Notes under the pieces: generated by a model | What the model was told of the DNA's origin: nothing | Databases searched by the model: none | Seen by the model: only the letters and a program-made list of their open reading frames with translations | Assembly (NCBI RefSeq): GCF_013155265.1 | Contig: NZ_JABJXU010000002.1 | Span: forward strand, 62,001 to 126,000 | DNA length: 64,000 nt | Direction: 5' to 3' | Source of the DNA: Enterococcus sp. MMGLQ5-1 | GTDB taxonomy: Bacteria; Bacillota; Bacilli; Lactobacillales; Streptococcaceae | Translations under genes and position numbers: made by a program | Part shown: in pieces, positions 45,521 through 55,692 of the stretch | How positions within the stretch are numbered: position 1 is the stretch's first letter | Layout of the letters: each line of letters begins with the position of its first letter

Positions 45521-46217
45521 TCAAATGAACCAACATTTTTCGGTTCGTCAATTTAAAAAAGAAAAAATTTCAGATGAAGCCCTAAGAGCTATTATTGATG
45601 CTGGAAGAAGTGCTTCAACTTGGATGAATTTCCAAAGCTATTCGATTATTATCGTGAAAAAAACAGAAAAAAAACAGCAAATTTATGATTTACTTGGACA
45701 GCCTAGTATTCTTTCAGCAGAAGTATTTCTAGTATTTGTAGGTGATTTTTATCGCGCTAAGCAAGTAACTGAGGCAAGAGGGAAGTCATTTAACCCTGAA
45801 GGTGTAGAGAGATTATTAGTAACCTCTGTTGATGCTGCCTTAGTAGCTCAAAATACGCTTTTAGCGGCTGAAAGCATAGGCTTAGGTGGTGTCATCATCG
45901 GCATGCTGAGAACCCAATCTGAAGCCATTTCAGAGCTACTGGAGCTACCTGATTATACGTACCCATTGATTGCGATTAGCTTAGGCGTACCAGATGAGCA
46001 TCACGAGGTTAAGCCAAGGTTGCCTTATGAAAACGTTGTTTTTGATGAAACCTATCAAATTCTACCGGATTCATTTATTAAGTCGTTTGATGAAATACAA
46101 TCAGCTTATGGTGGTGGTAGGCAAGCAACCTTATGGAGTGAACGGGTTGCGAATTATTTTAGTGGTGATGCAACACCATCTACACTTCAAAATTTAAAAA
46201 ATAAAAAATTAATGTAA
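45504..46217 (+). CDS. Nitroreductase family flavin enzyme (NfrA-like)
   Basis: The 237-residue FMN-dependent oxidoreductase has [12 protein letters not shown] (about 12-23) and [13 protein letters not shown] (about 36-48) lining the FMN site, and [11 protein letters not shown] near 130. Relatives are NADPH-dependent nitro/FMN reductases (NfrA, Frp). It starts with GTG within the end of dnaI, 10 bases behind GGGGG; ATG 45525 is an alternative. Substrate unknown. Confidence 0.88.
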   Translation: MNPIINQMNQHFSVRQFKKEKISDEALRAIIDAGRSASTWMNFQSYSIIIVKKTEKKQQIYDLLGQPSILSAEVFLVFVGDFYRAKQVTEARGKSFNPEGVERLLVTSVDAALVAQNTLLAAESIGLGGVIIGMLRTQSEAISELLELPDYTYPLIAISLGVPDEHHEVKPRLPYENVVFDETYQILPDSFIKSFDEIQSAYGGGRQATLWSERVANYFSGDATPSTLQNLKNKKLM

Positions 46218-46240
46218 ATATAGAATTTAAAGGAGTTATT

Positions 46241-47551
46241 ATGTCATTACCAACTGTTGCCATTGTTGGCCGACCAAATGTTGGCAAATCGACAATTTTT
46301 AATCGAATCGCTGGAGAGAGAATTTCAATTGTTGAAGATATTCCAGGGGTTACACGTGATCGAATCTACGCTAAGGCTGAATGGCTTGGTAGAGAATTTA
46401 GTTTAATCGATACTGGTGGTCTGGAAATGAAAGATGAGCCATTTATGCAGCAAATTAAACATCAGGCAGAAATTGCAATTGATGAGGCTGATGTGATTAT
46501 TCATGTTGTGAGTGCCAAAGAAGGTATTACTGATGCTGACGAATACGTCGCTAAAATACTTTATAAAAGCTCAAAGCCAGTTATCCTATTGGTAAATAAG
46601 GTAGATAATCCTGAAATGCGCCAAGAAATTTATCAATTTTATTCATTAGGGTTGGGTGATCCTTATCCTGTATCTGCCAGTCATGGTATCGGAACTGGTG
46701 ACGTTTTAGATGAAATTGTTCATAGCCTTCCTGTAGAACAAGCAGAAGAGGATTTAGATTTAATTAAATTTAGTTTAATCGGTCGTCCAAATGTCGGCAA
46801 GTCATCACTAATTAATGCAATTTTAGGTGAAGATCGAGTTATTGTTTCTGATGTTGCTGGAACAACACGTGACGCGATTGATACTTATTTTACTAATGCT
46901 GATGGTCAAGAGTTTCAAATGATTGATACGGCTGGAATGCGCAAGCGCGGTAAGGTTTATGAGTCAACAGAAAAGTATTCTGTGATGCGTGCTATGAGAG
47001 CAATTGAACGCAGCGATGTTGTTTTAATGGTACTGAATGCAGAGGAGGGCATTCGGGAATATGACAAACGAATTGCTGGCTTTGCCCACGAGGCTGGTAA
47101 AGGCATGATTATTGTTGTTAATAAATGGGATACTTTAGAAAAGGATAATCATACGCTAAGTGATTTTGAAAAGGATATTCGTGAACAGTTTGTCTATTTA
47201 GCGTATGCACCTATTATTTTTGTTTCAGCAATAACTAAACAAAGATTGGATCGCCTGCCTAAGATGATAGAAGAGGTAAGTCATTCGCAAAATCTACGTA
47301 TTTCATCGAGTATTTTGAATGACGTGATTATGGATGCTGTTGCGGTTAATCCGACACCTACAGATAAGGGCAAACGATTAAAAATATTTTATGCAACTCA
47401 GGTAGCAATTAAGCCGCCAACTTTTGTTATTTTTGTCAATGAGGAGTCTCTGATGCACTTCTCATATCTGAGATTTTTAGAAAATCAAATTCGTAAGGCA
47501 TTTATTTTTGAAGGAACACCAATTCATTTAATCGCTAGAAAGCGAAAATAA
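46241..47551 (+). CDS. der: Ribosome assembly GTPase Der (EngA)
   Basis: The 436-residue protein has two GTPase domains in tandem: G1 motifs GRPNVGKS at 10-17 and again near 181-188, with DTGG and DTAG G3 motifs and NKVD and NKWD G4 motifs, then a C-terminal KH-like domain. It acts in 50S subunit assembly. AAAGGAG precedes the ATG; hup follows 130 bp later, as in other Firmicutes. Confidence 0.97.
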   Translation: MSLPTVAIVGRPNVGKSTIFNRIAGERISIVEDIPGVTRDRIYAKAEWLGREFSLIDTGGLEMKDEPFMQQIKHQAEIAIDEADVIIHVVSAKEGITDADEYVAKILYKSSKPVILLVNKVDNPEMRQEIYQFYSLGLGDPYPVSASHGIGTGDVLDEIVHSLPVEQAEEDLDLIKFSLIGRPNVGKSSLINAILGEDRVIVSDVAGTTRDAIDTYFTNADGQEFQMIDTAGMRKRGKVYESTEKYSVMRAMRAIERSDVVLMVLNAEEGIREYDKRIAGFAHEAGKGMIIVVNKWDTLEKDNHTLSDFEKDIREQFVYLAYAPIIFVSAITKQRLDRLPKMIEEVSHSQNLRISSSILNDVIMDAVAVNPTPTDKGKRLKIFYATQVAIKPPTFVIFVNEESLMHFSYLRFLENQIRKAFIFEGTPIHLIARKRK

Positions 47552-47680
47552 AAGAATTTTGGCTTAAAAACACTAATTTCCTTGATATTACCTTAAGTAT
47601 ATGCTATTTTTTAATAGATGATTAGATAACGCTTTAATCATCGAGCGAAATGCTCAATATTTTTGGAGGTGTATTATTAC

Positions 47681-47956
47681 ATGGCAAACAAACAACAATT
47701 AATCGATAAGGTTGCTGAAAAAGCTGGTTTAACTAAAAAAGACGCTGGTGCAGCTGTAGATGCAGTATTTTCTTCAGTTTCTGACTTTTTAGTTGAAGGC
47801 GAAAAAGTACAATTAATCGGCTTTGGTAATTTTGAAGTTCGTGAACGTGCTGCTCGTAAAGGTCGCAACCCACAAACTGGTGAAGAAATTCAAATTAAAG
47901 CTTCTAAAGTACCTGCATTCAAGCCAGGTAAAGCTTTAAAAGATGCTATTAAATAA
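47681..47956 (+). CDS. hup: DNA-binding protein HU
   Basis: The 91-residue HU protein shows [21 protein letters not shown] at the start, [19 protein letters not shown] (about 46-64) and the beta-arm, ending KALKDAIK. It bends and compacts DNA as a homodimer. ATG 47681 lies 10 bases after TGGAGG; the upstream six codons in frame overlap that site. A strong terminator follows. Confidence 0.97.
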   Translation: MANKQQLIDKVAEKAGLTKKDAGAAVDAVFSSVSDFLVEGEKVQLIGFGNFEVRERAARKGRNPQTGEEIQIKASKVPAFKPGKALKDAIK

Positions 47957-47967
47957 TTAGACGATTC

Positions 47968-48007
47968 AAATGCTTATGGCTCAAGGGCTGTAAGCATTTA
48001 TTTTTTA
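47968..48007 (+). terminator. Terminator of hup
   Basis: AAATGCTTA pairs with TAAGCATTT around an inner GGC/GCT stem, then ATTTTTTATT. Confidence 0.85.
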
Positions 48008-48187
48008 TTATATAGGTAAAAGAGGCGGGAGTTTAACTATTTAGGACATTAGTCATTGATGATATTAGTAATAACGAATGCCTATATTTAAAAATAGATG
48101 TTATTTTTTATTTACAATCAACTACCAAGATACTTTTTATTTTTTATGATACAATAAAAATATATTCTTATTATATAAAAATAGAAG

Positions 48188-48349
48188 GTGTTTTTTATAT
48201 TAGGCGATTGTATAATAATAGCCATGGTAATAGCGATAATAGTGATGATGCTAGCGGATTTTACGATATCAGATAAAGATGTTCAATTAGACGATTTAGA
48301 AGTGTTAAAAAAACTCATTTCAGAACGTAAAGCTAATTTTAAAGGCTGA
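48188..48349 (+). CDS. Possible small single-helix membrane protein
   Basis: A ~53-residue frame from a GTG (or a later ATG at about 48224) encodes one hydrophobic helix (ILGDC...IAMVIAIIVMML) followed by a charged tail (LDDLEVLKKLISERK). AGAAGG lies just upstream of the GTG, but spacing is poor for it and the start codon is not certain. The helix-plus-coil layout is protein-like, yet it could be chance. The next tiny frame follows 36 bp later. Confidence 0.35.
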   Translation: MFFILGDCIIIAMVIAIIVMMLADFTISDKDVQLDDLEVLKKLISERKANFKG

Positions 48350-48384
48350 AATCCCTGTATAGTGCTGTATAAAAATAGGAGCTG

Positions 48385-48591
48385 TTGGAGTTAGCGCTTG
48401 CGCAGGTTTTAGCAGTTATCTTTTTTCTAGCCGTGATCGTTGAAGCTGGATTCGCTTTATTTATGGGTTCAAAATATGGTGGCACGGTCATCGATATTGA
48501 TGATGGTAGAACGGCTCCAATGTTAAGAGAACGAGATTCAAATCGTATTGTTGATTATCAGCTAGCGTCAGATATTTTTTTGGTTGCTTAA
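48385..48591 (+). CDS. Possible small membrane protein, 68 residues
   Basis: A TTG start at 48385 has AGGAG only three bases upstream. The product has one long hydrophobic helix (about 3-28) and a soluble tail (VIDIDDGRTAPMLRERDSN). I do not recognise a family. With the preceding frame it may form a two-gene unit of small membrane proteins; coding status is unproven. Confidence 0.35.
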   Translation: MELALAQVLAVIFFLAVIVEAGFALFMGSKYGGTVIDIDDGRTAPMLRERDSNRIVDYQLASDIFLVA

Positions 48592-49350
48592 ATTTAACTG
48601 TAAAGCTGATAATAGGTGGCGCTGCAATACATGGTTAGTTTGGAAGCGTGCTGATGGTGAAGCCACAAGCATAAAGATTTAATAAAACGTATGGCGTTAA
48701 ATTTAGTTTAATTGATACAAAAATAAGTTAATAAATTCACTCCTAATTTTTCATTTAATTATTGAGTTTATTTTTATGCTTGAATAATATTCATGATATA
48801 TTTGCAACTAAATGATTGATGACTTATGCTTTTTCCAAGTAATAAGCATTCCATTTTTAGTATAATTCCTCTTGGAGCATTTAATATTAAAAGTATTTTA
48901 CTGGCAAAATATAGATTAAAGAGAACTGATTGCTAATTTGAAATATGTCTAACTATTTTTTCAGCAATGCTATAACTAGAGGCTGTTGAAGGAAAATATA
49001 ATTCGTATACCTAAAAAAGCAACTGATTATTTCACCAGTTGTTTTTCTGATTGTAGATGATTTTTATACTTAATAGTAGTGCAGCTTTGACCTGATATCC
49101 TTAGTGCATAAATTTAGAGCTATACTAGCTTTTGTCAAGTATGTTCAACATCTTATTGTTTGTTGAAAGCTCTTCAAAAGCTACATCATCCTAATCTTTG
49201 CCGTTTTTTACCAAGATAATATTTCTTTAAATAAATGCTGGTATCATCTTTTTCATATTTAATTGAAAATATTCTGAAAATAATAAACATTTTCAATTTT
49301 TTTTGTTACACTAGGTTCAATAAACAAATATATTTAGTGGAGGCAAAAAA
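48592..49350. other. Gene-free stretch before the MetI-like gene
   Basis: About 760 bp, AT-rich. It holds a hairpin with A/T runs at about 49016-49050 (CAACTG/CAGTTG, T-run after). No T-box or SAM-riboswitch core was visible, although the next gene is a sulfur-amino-acid enzyme. TTTTGT..TACACT just before 49351 may be its promoter. Confidence 0.45.
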
Positions 49351-50439
49351 ATGACCAAAGATTTAGAGACAATTTTAGCACAAATTGGCACTCGTACCGA
49401 TAAGGTTACAGGTGCATTGGCAACACCGATTCATTTTTCAACAACCTACCAGCACCCTGAATTTGGTCAGTCAACAGGTTTTGATTATACTAGAACACAA
49501 AATCCAACCCGTGAGCAGTTAGAGCTAGGTTTGGCTGCAATTGAAGCCGGTAATTATGCATTTGCAACAAGCAGTGGTATGAGCGCAATTGTTTTAGCGA
49601 CCGAAGCGTTTCCAATCGGCTCACACTTTGTTTGTGTGCGTGATTTATATGGTGGTACTTTTCGATATTTTAATCAGCTTGAGGCAAACGGGCTTTACAC
49701 CTTTGATTACGCAACAACCGAAGCAGAGCTGATTGAGCTGATTAACGAAAAAACAGCAGTGGTTTATCTTGAAACACCGACTAATCCTTTGATGTTTGAA
49801 TTTGACATTCAAAAAATTTCTGATTTAGCACATCAGTTTAACGCTAAGGTTGTTGTTGATAATACTTTTTATACACCAGTTTATCAGCAGCCATTAACAC
49901 TTGGCGCAGATGTGGTGTTGCATTCTGCCACTAAATATTTAAGCGGCCATAATGATGTCCTTGCGGGTGCTGTGATCGTAAAAGATGAGCTATTTGCTAG
50001 TGAATTAAGATATAGTTTAAATACTAAGGGTGCAGTCTTGTCGCCATTCGACTCATTTTTAGTAATGAGAGGCTTGAAAACCTTGGCACTCAGAATGAAA
50101 CAGGCAACTGAAAATGCGCAAGCAATTGTGCGATTTTTACAAGGACATTCTGCTGTCAAGTGTGTGTTGTATCCTGGTAAGGCTGGAATGATTAGCTTCA
50201 AGGTAAAAGATGAACAGAAAATTCCAAGCATTTTAAATCATTTAAAATTATTTACCTTTGCTGAAAGCTTAGGTGGTGTTGAAAGCTTAATCACCTATCC
50301 TACAACTCAGACGCATTTAGATATTCCAAAGGAAGTTCGAGAAAGCTATGGCTTGACAGCCGATTTATTAAGACTGTCAGTTGGGATTGAATCAGTGACT
50401 GATTTAATTTCTGATTTAAAGCAGGCTTTAGAAATCTAA
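49351..50439 (+). CDS. metI: Cystathionine gamma-synthase / O-acylhomoserine thiolyase type enzyme
   Basis: The 362-residue PLP enzyme of the Cys/Met metabolism family is close in order of motifs to Bacillus MetI: GFDYTRTQNPTREQLE (43-58), VYLETPTNPLM, VVVDNTFYTP, and PLP lysine Lys195 in HSATKYLSGHND. The family also includes cystathionine beta- and gamma-lyases, so the reaction is a best guess: joining cysteine or sulfide to acyl-homoserine. GTGGAGG precedes the ATG. A PatB-type lyase follows, making a transsulfuration pair. Confidence 0.85.
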   Translation: MTKDLETILAQIGTRTDKVTGALATPIHFSTTYQHPEFGQSTGFDYTRTQNPTREQLELGLAAIEAGNYAFATSSGMSAIVLATEAFPIGSHFVCVRDLYGGTFRYFNQLEANGLYTFDYATTEAELIELINEKTAVVYLETPTNPLMFEFDIQKISDLAHQFNAKVVVDNTFYTPVYQQPLTLGADVVLHSATKYLSGHNDVLAGAVIVKDELFASELRYSLNTKGAVLSPFDSFLVMRGLKTLALRMKQATENAQAIVRFLQGHSAVKCVLYPGKAGMISFKVKDEQKIPSILNHLKLFTFAESLGGVESLITYPTTQTHLDIPKEVRESYGLTADLLRLSVGIESVTDLISDLKQALEI

Positions 50440-50515
50440 GAAGAGCTCTTTAACAATCAGTTCTTGCAGCATTTTAAACATCTAATAATCAGGTAACAAA
50501 GAAAGGCGATATGTC

Positions 50516-51664
50516 ATGAAAAATTTTGAAAAGGCAGTAGCACGTAGAGGTACAAATTCATTAAAGTGGGATAGTGTGGCTCAGGATGTCTTGCCGCTTT
50601 GGGTAGCGGATATGGATTTTCAAACTGTTCCAGAGGTAACCGCAGGCTTAACAGAGCTGGCTAAGGGTGGCGTCTTTGGCTACACCTTAAATAGTTCGCA
50701 GCTATTTCAAGCAGTTATTGATTGGCAGGCAAATCAACATCAGCTAAAGCTTGAAAAAGATTCAATTGTTTTTATTGAAGGTGTCGTACCAGCGATTTCT
50801 GTTGCGCTTCAAGCGTTTACCGAGCCAGGTGATGCAGTGCTAATCAATACACCAGTTTACCCACCCTTTGCTCGAACAGTTAAGCTCAATCAGCGTCGAT
50901 TGATTGAAAACGATTTGGAAGAGATAAACGGTCATTTTGAAATTAATTTTACAAAATTAGAAGCACAATTAAAGGATGAAGCGGTGAAGCTTTATGTTTT
51001 TTGTAGTCCGCATAACCCCGGTGGTCGAGTTTGGACAGCGGAGGAGCTTGAAAAAATCGGTTCACTTTGCCAAAAGTATCAGGTTAAATTAGTGAGTGAT
51101 GAAATCCATCAGGACTTTGCCTTATTTGGTAACCAGCATCATCCGTTTTTAACGATTAAACCGGACTATCAGGATTTTTCAATTATCTTAGGCTCTGCAA
51201 CTAAAACTTTTAATATTGCAGGTACAAAGAATGCATATGCCATTATTCCAAATCAAGATCTGCGTGAAAAATTTAAAAATGTTCAATTAAAAAATAATCA
51301 GCATGAGGTAAGCAGCTTTGGGCAGGTGGCTACTGAGCTAGCTTATCAAAATGGTGAAACTTGGTTAGCTGGCTTAAAAGCCAAAATCGAAGAAAATATT
51401 GAGCTTGTTACTGCTTTTACTGAAGAAAATTTACCTAAGGTCAAGGCGATGAAGCCTGAAGGCACTTATTTAATCTGGTTAGACTTTTCTGCTTATGGCT
51501 TAGATGATAAGGCATTAGAGAAAAAAATGCTTAGAGAAGCCAAGGTATACCTGAATTCGGGTATTTCCTTTGGTCAAGGCGGGAGCGGTCATTTGCGGAT
51601 GAATCTTGCGACAAGCACTGAACTTGTAAAGGAAGCTTTGACAAGAATTGCTAAAGTATTTTAA
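50516..51664 (+). CDS. patB: MalY/PatB-family C-S lyase (cystathionine beta-lyase)
   Basis: The 382-residue fold-type I aminotransferase-like PLP enzyme has WVADMDF (29-35), CSPHNPGGRVW (163-173), SDEIHQD (194-200) and PLP Lys230 in GSATKTFNIAG. PatB-type enzymes split cystathionine to homocysteine, pyruvate and ammonia. It lies 76 bp behind the MetI-like gene and probably acts next in methionine synthesis. It also could release cysteine sulfur as H2S. Confidence 0.9.
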   Translation: MKNFEKAVARRGTNSLKWDSVAQDVLPLWVADMDFQTVPEVTAGLTELAKGGVFGYTLNSSQLFQAVIDWQANQHQLKLEKDSIVFIEGVVPAISVALQAFTEPGDAVLINTPVYPPFARTVKLNQRRLIENDLEEINGHFEINFTKLEAQLKDEAVKLYVFCSPHNPGGRVWTAEELEKIGSLCQKYQVKLVSDEIHQDFALFGNQHHPFLTIKPDYQDFSIILGSATKTFNIAGTKNAYAIIPNQDLREKFKNVQLKNNQHEVSSFGQVATELAYQNGETWLAGLKAKIEENIELVTAFTEENLPKVKAMKPEGTYLIWLDFSAYGLDDKALEKKMLREAKVYLNSGISFGQGGSGHLRMNLATSTELVKEALTRIAKVF

Positions 51665-52084
51665 TTTAATCTGGCATCAAGTGCTTGACAATGCTCTGTT
51701 GAGCCACTTACTTATCAACGATAAATCAACTAAAACCCAAAGCGGAATCGAAAGATTTGCCTTTCAGCGTTGCGTGTTTTTTGTATCATAGTTTTATAAT
51801 ACGTAGTATTCTGCCGACACAGTCGGAAATAAAATCACCGTGCATTTAGCGCGTTTCGAGCATGTCAGAGCAAGCACTCTCAACTTTTTCGTTTATTAAT
51901 AAAGGAATCAGCAGATATTATAATCGGTTGACTCCTTTATTTTTTAGTAATTAACCTGCACTGATTAATAAAAACTATCACTAATACCATTATTTCAATC
52001 ACCCGCTAAGGTGAAAAAGTGCCTGAAAATTTCTGGAAATGATATAATGAGGTAATAATTAATATTGGATGATTGGTGGAGCGT
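51665..52084. other. Gene-free stretch with terminator, between patB and the GCS2 gene
   Basis: It contains a terminator at about 51899-51945 (AAAGGAATCA pairing with TTGACTCCTTT, then ATTTTTTAG). The region before it (51670-51890) shows no supported frame on either strand and no clear RNA structure. Confidence 0.5.
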
Positions 52085-53461
52085 ATGATAGATCAAATTG
52101 GCAAGGTATTATTGTATAATCGATATATTAGTAATTTACCTAAGGAACAAAAGTCTTTAATTGGCATTGAGTTAGAATACCCAATCGTCAATCTAGCCAA
52201 TGAGGCTGTTGATATTAATTTTGTGCGTCAGCTACTTGTTGAATTAGTCGCAAAGCATCAATTTATTATCATTAAGCGTGATGATGATGGCTATCCAATT
52301 GAAATACAGGCTGAAAAAGCAAAGGATATAATCGTTTTTGAGGTTAGCTATAATAATCTTGAATTTGCTTTGAGTCCTGTTTTGGATTTACATCAGGCTG
52401 ATCAAAGAATGAGGCAATATTTAAAGTGGATTCAAGCATATCTTAATCAAAAAAATCATCAGTTAACTGGAATGGGCGTCAATCCTAAATGGCATTTAAA
52501 TGATGCACAGCCTGTGAAGTCAGCTCGTTATCAAATGTTAACGGCATATTTGGCAAGCTATTCGCAATACGATGATGTGCCAGCTCATTTTTTTCACCAA
52601 TACCCACAATATGGGAGCTTTATTTCAGGTTCTCAAGTACAATTAGATGTGACAGCAGCCAATTTATTGCAGGTTTTAAATGTTTTTAACCAAATCGAAC
52701 CAATCAAGGCTTGGCTTTTCGGCAATTCATATTTCTGGGGAGAGCATTGGCAGACGACGGTTGCTCGTGATATTTTCTGGGAAAATTCGATGCATGGTAT
52801 TTTCCCTAATAATGTTGGTGTTTTCCCAAAGTGGTTTGAATCAATTGATGAATATCTTGATTACTTAGCTGAATCTGTTATTTTTCAAGTTACGAGAAAT
52901 AAACAAACCTATTATTTTCCACCAATTACAGTTCAGGCATATTTTGGTTATGATGAAATCATCGGCACTGGGCTAAGGGGTGATTCAATTGTGATTACGC
53001 CAGATATAGAAGATATTAAAAATCATCGTAGCTATAACTATCAAGATTTGACAGCACGCGGTACAGTTGAATTTAGAAGCTGCTGTCAGCAGCCACTAAA
53101 TGAAAGGATGACTGTTGCAGCATTTCATTTAGGTATTTTTAATCAATTGCCAGAGGTTACGACATTACTTAAGAATCAGCCCTTAGTTCAACAAGCTGAT
53201 TTGTCAATTGAGAAAGCAAGACGTCACTTTTCAACAACAAAATTGTCAGATGAAACGGATTTATCAATCGCCAAATTGACTGGTTTGATACTTGATATTG
53301 CCAAAGAGGGCTTGGATAAACGTGGTTTAGATGAGGCTGTTTATCTAGAGCCACTGATTAAGCGAGTCGCATTGCTGGAGAATCCTGCCAAGCAGGCACT
53401 AAAACGACTTTCAGATGGTACAAAAATGAATGAAATTATAGAGGATTACGGAAGGATTTAA
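52085..53461 (+). CDS. GCS2-type glutamate-cysteine ligase-like protein
   Basis: The 458-residue protein has GIELEYPIVN (near 26-35), the glutamate-binding opening of the GCS2/plant-type gamma-glutamylcysteine ligases, with ISGSQVQLDV (near 180-190) and TARGTVEFRSCCQQP (near 325-339) in place of the family's SxQ.H and RxxEFR motifs. It is separate from the ligase domain of GshF. It ends 1 base before gshF, so the pair is co-translated. It may add a second ligase activity or make a different gamma-glutamyl product. The start is ATG 52085; a TTG/GTG upstream in frame is possible. Confidence 0.75.
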   Translation: MIDQIGKVLLYNRYISNLPKEQKSLIGIELEYPIVNLANEAVDINFVRQLLVELVAKHQFIIIKRDDDGYPIEIQAEKAKDIIVFEVSYNNLEFALSPVLDLHQADQRMRQYLKWIQAYLNQKNHQLTGMGVNPKWHLNDAQPVKSARYQMLTAYLASYSQYDDVPAHFFHQYPQYGSFISGSQVQLDVTAANLLQVLNVFNQIEPIKAWLFGNSYFWGEHWQTTVARDIFWENSMHGIFPNNVGVFPKWFESIDEYLDYLAESVIFQVTRNKQTYYFPPITVQAYFGYDEIIGTGLRGDSIVITPDIEDIKNHRSYNYQDLTARGTVEFRSCCQQPLNERMTVAAFHLGIFNQLPEVTTLLKNQPLVQQADLSIEKARRHFSTTKLSDETDLSIAKLTGLILDIAKEGLDKRGLDEAVYLEPLIKRVALLENPAKQALKRLSDGTKMNEIIEDYGRI

Positions 53462-53462
53462 G

Positions 53463-55688
53463 ATGAAGCTAAATTTAACATCGGCCATTGATAATGAGCA
53501 ATTTTCGGCCTTATATCATGAAATGATTCTTGGCATTGAAAAAGAGAGTGTCAGAGTAACTGATTTAGGGGTGCTATCGCAAACTGAACACTCCAAAAAA
53601 TTTGGAAATCGAAGCTTTCATCCGTATATTCAAACCGATTTTGCAGAAAATCAAATTGAGTTGATCACACCACCGTGCCATTCGAGTCAAGAGGTGATGG
53701 ATTATTTAGCGGCAATTCACGACGTTTTTTATCGTACTGCTGATGAAAGGCTATGGCCAGCGTCAATGCCGCCAGAATTTACAATAGATCAAATTTCAGT
53801 TGCTAAGCTCGATTGCCAAGAAGATGTTGATTATCGCAATTATTTAGTTAAAGCTTATGGTAAGAATAAACAAATTATTAGCGGGATTCATTATAATTTT
53901 GAATTTTCTAATCAGCTATTAACCTTTTTATATCAAAATAGCGCAGCAACAGATAAGTGCGAATTTCAAGATTTCAAAAATGAAATTTACTTAAAGCTAG
54001 CACGTCAATTTACAAGATATCGCTATATTTTAACTTATTTTTATGGCGCGACACCCTTTGCAGCAAAAAGCTTTTTAAATCAGGGTGAAACGCTCGAACA
54101 ACCTGTTCGTTCAGTAAGAAATAGCAGCTTTGGTTACGTCAATCATTTGACTAAAACCATCCCGCTTGATTCTGTTGCTGGCTATGCTGATCATATCCTT
54201 AAACAGGTTGATTCAGGTGCCTTAATCCACGAAAAAGAATACTATGGCGCAGTACGCTTACGTGGTGCAAAAAATTTAGTTGAATTGAAGAAAAGTGGTG
54301 TTCACTATGTTGAGCTGCGCTGCTTTGATTTAAATCCATTTGAACCATACGGTATTAGTAAGAAAATGCTCGATTTTATTCATTATTTTGCTTTATTTTT
54401 AATATTTAAAGCAGAAGCTGATGATTATCATCAAGGCGATGAAATTAACTCTGCTGTAGCTTTAGAGCATCCAAATGAGCCAACTGCCTATATCGAGGAG
54501 GGGCAAGCCGTTTTATATGAAATGAAGCGCTTTTATCGTAATATCAAAGCCAGAGCTGAGCTACTGGAGTTAATTGATCATTATATTAGAAAATTTGACC
54601 ACCCGGAATATACATTAGCAAGTCGGATGCTTGAAAGAGATTTATTAAAAATTACCGATATTAATTTTGAACGCGCTTTTAAACGACCATTTCAATTAGC
54701 TGGCTTTACGCAAATGGAGTTGTCTACTCAAAATATTTTATTTGATGCCATTCAAAAGGGACTGAAAGTTGAAATTTTAGATAAGGCAGATCAATTTATT
54801 CGTTTAAGCTATGGCAAGCATCATGAATTAATCAAAAATGGCAATATGACTGCCTATGACAATTATGTTTCTGCCTTGGCGATGGAAAATAAATTGGTGA
54901 CTAAAAAGCTATTAGGTGAAGTTGGCATTCAAGTGCCAAAGGGGTATGAATTTAGTCAAATTGAGCAAGCACTAGCGATTTATCCGATTATCAAGCATCA
55001 AGCAATCGTCATTAAACCAAAAAGCACAAACTATGGCTTAGGTATTTCTATCTTTAAACAATCAATTGCCTATGAAGATTATAAAGCAGCTTTAGAATTC
55101 GCCTTTAAAGAGGATCAGCAGGTCTTGATTGAAGAGTTTGTGGAAGGAACCGAGTATCGTTTTTATGTTCTGGATGGCAAGGTTCGTGCGATTTTATTAA
55201 GAGTTCCTGCCAACGTACAGGGGGATGGTATCCATACCATCAGTGAGCTAGTGGCACAAAAAAATGAAGCCATTTACCGAGGCACTAATCATCGCTTTCC
55301 ATTGGAAAAGATTCAATTAGGTGGCATAGAAAGATTAATGCTCAAAGAGCAAGGTTTGACAATTGATAGCATTCCTAAAAAAGATGCAATTGTTTATTTA
55401 CGTGAAAATTCTAATATTTCTACTGGTGGTGATTCAATTGATATGACCGATCAGGTGGACGTAAGCTATCATCGAATTGCCGAGGCGGTAGCAGAGGTGC
55501 TAAAAACTGTTGTAACTGGTGTTGACATTATAATTCGAGATAAAGAGGTGGCAGCTGATGATTCAAATTATAAAATTATTGAAGCAAATCAGAATCCAAT
55601 GATGCAAATGCATATCTTTCCTTATCAGGGGCAAGGACGTCGTGTGACTAAAATGATGGTTGATTATCTTTTCCCAGAAATAGATTAG
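53463..55688 (+). CDS. gshF: Bifunctional glutathione synthetase GshF
   Basis: The 741-residue protein fuses two enzymes. The N-terminal ~500 residues form a proteobacterial-type gamma-glutamylcysteine ligase (GIEKESVRV near 24-32, TDFAENQIELITPP near 58-71, HYVELRCFDLNPFEPYG near 280-296). The C-terminal ~240 form an ATP-grasp domain (VIKPKSTNYGLGI near 518-530, EEFVEGTEYRFYVL near 558-571, EANQNPMMQMH near 706). It makes glutathione from Glu, Cys and Gly in two steps in one polypeptide, as in streptococci, Listeria and enterococci. Length fits the family. Its neighbours (MetI, PatB) supply sulfur amino acids. Confidence 0.95.
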   Translation: MKLNLTSAIDNEQFSALYHEMILGIEKESVRVTDLGVLSQTEHSKKFGNRSFHPYIQTDFAENQIELITPPCHSSQEVMDYLAAIHDVFYRTADERLWPASMPPEFTIDQISVAKLDCQEDVDYRNYLVKAYGKNKQIISGIHYNFEFSNQLLTFLYQNSAATDKCEFQDFKNEIYLKLARQFTRYRYILTYFYGATPFAAKSFLNQGETLEQPVRSVRNSSFGYVNHLTKTIPLDSVAGYADHILKQVDSGALIHEKEYYGAVRLRGAKNLVELKKSGVHYVELRCFDLNPFEPYGISKKMLDFIHYFALFLIFKAEADDYHQGDEINSAVALEHPNEPTAYIEEGQAVLYEMKRFYRNIKARAELLELIDHYIRKFDHPEYTLASRMLERDLLKITDINFERAFKRPFQLAGFTQMELSTQNILFDAIQKGLKVEILDKADQFIRLSYGKHHELIKNGNMTAYDNYVSALAMENKLVTKKLLGEVGIQVPKGYEFSQIEQALAIYPIIKHQAIVIKPKSTNYGLGISIFKQSIAYEDYKAALEFAFKEDQQVLIEEFVEGTEYRFYVLDGKVRAILLRVPANVQGDGIHTISELVAQKNEAIYRGTNHRFPLEKIQLGGIERLMLKEQGLTIDSIPKKDAIVYLRENSNISTGGDSIDMTDQVDVSYHRIAEAVAEVLKTVVTGVDIIIRDKEVAADDSNYKIIEANQNPMMQMHIFPYQGQGRRVTKMMVDYLFPEID

Positions 55689-55692
55689 CGAT

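Noticed and set aside
48592-49350. T-box or SAM riboswitch before the MetI-like gene
   Set aside because: The functional expectation was strong, but I found no T-box GGTGG-type antiterminator core or S-box core by eye.
53463-55688. Two separate genes gshA and gshB
   Set aside because: The reading frame is continuous over 741 residues and both domains are in the GshF order and length.
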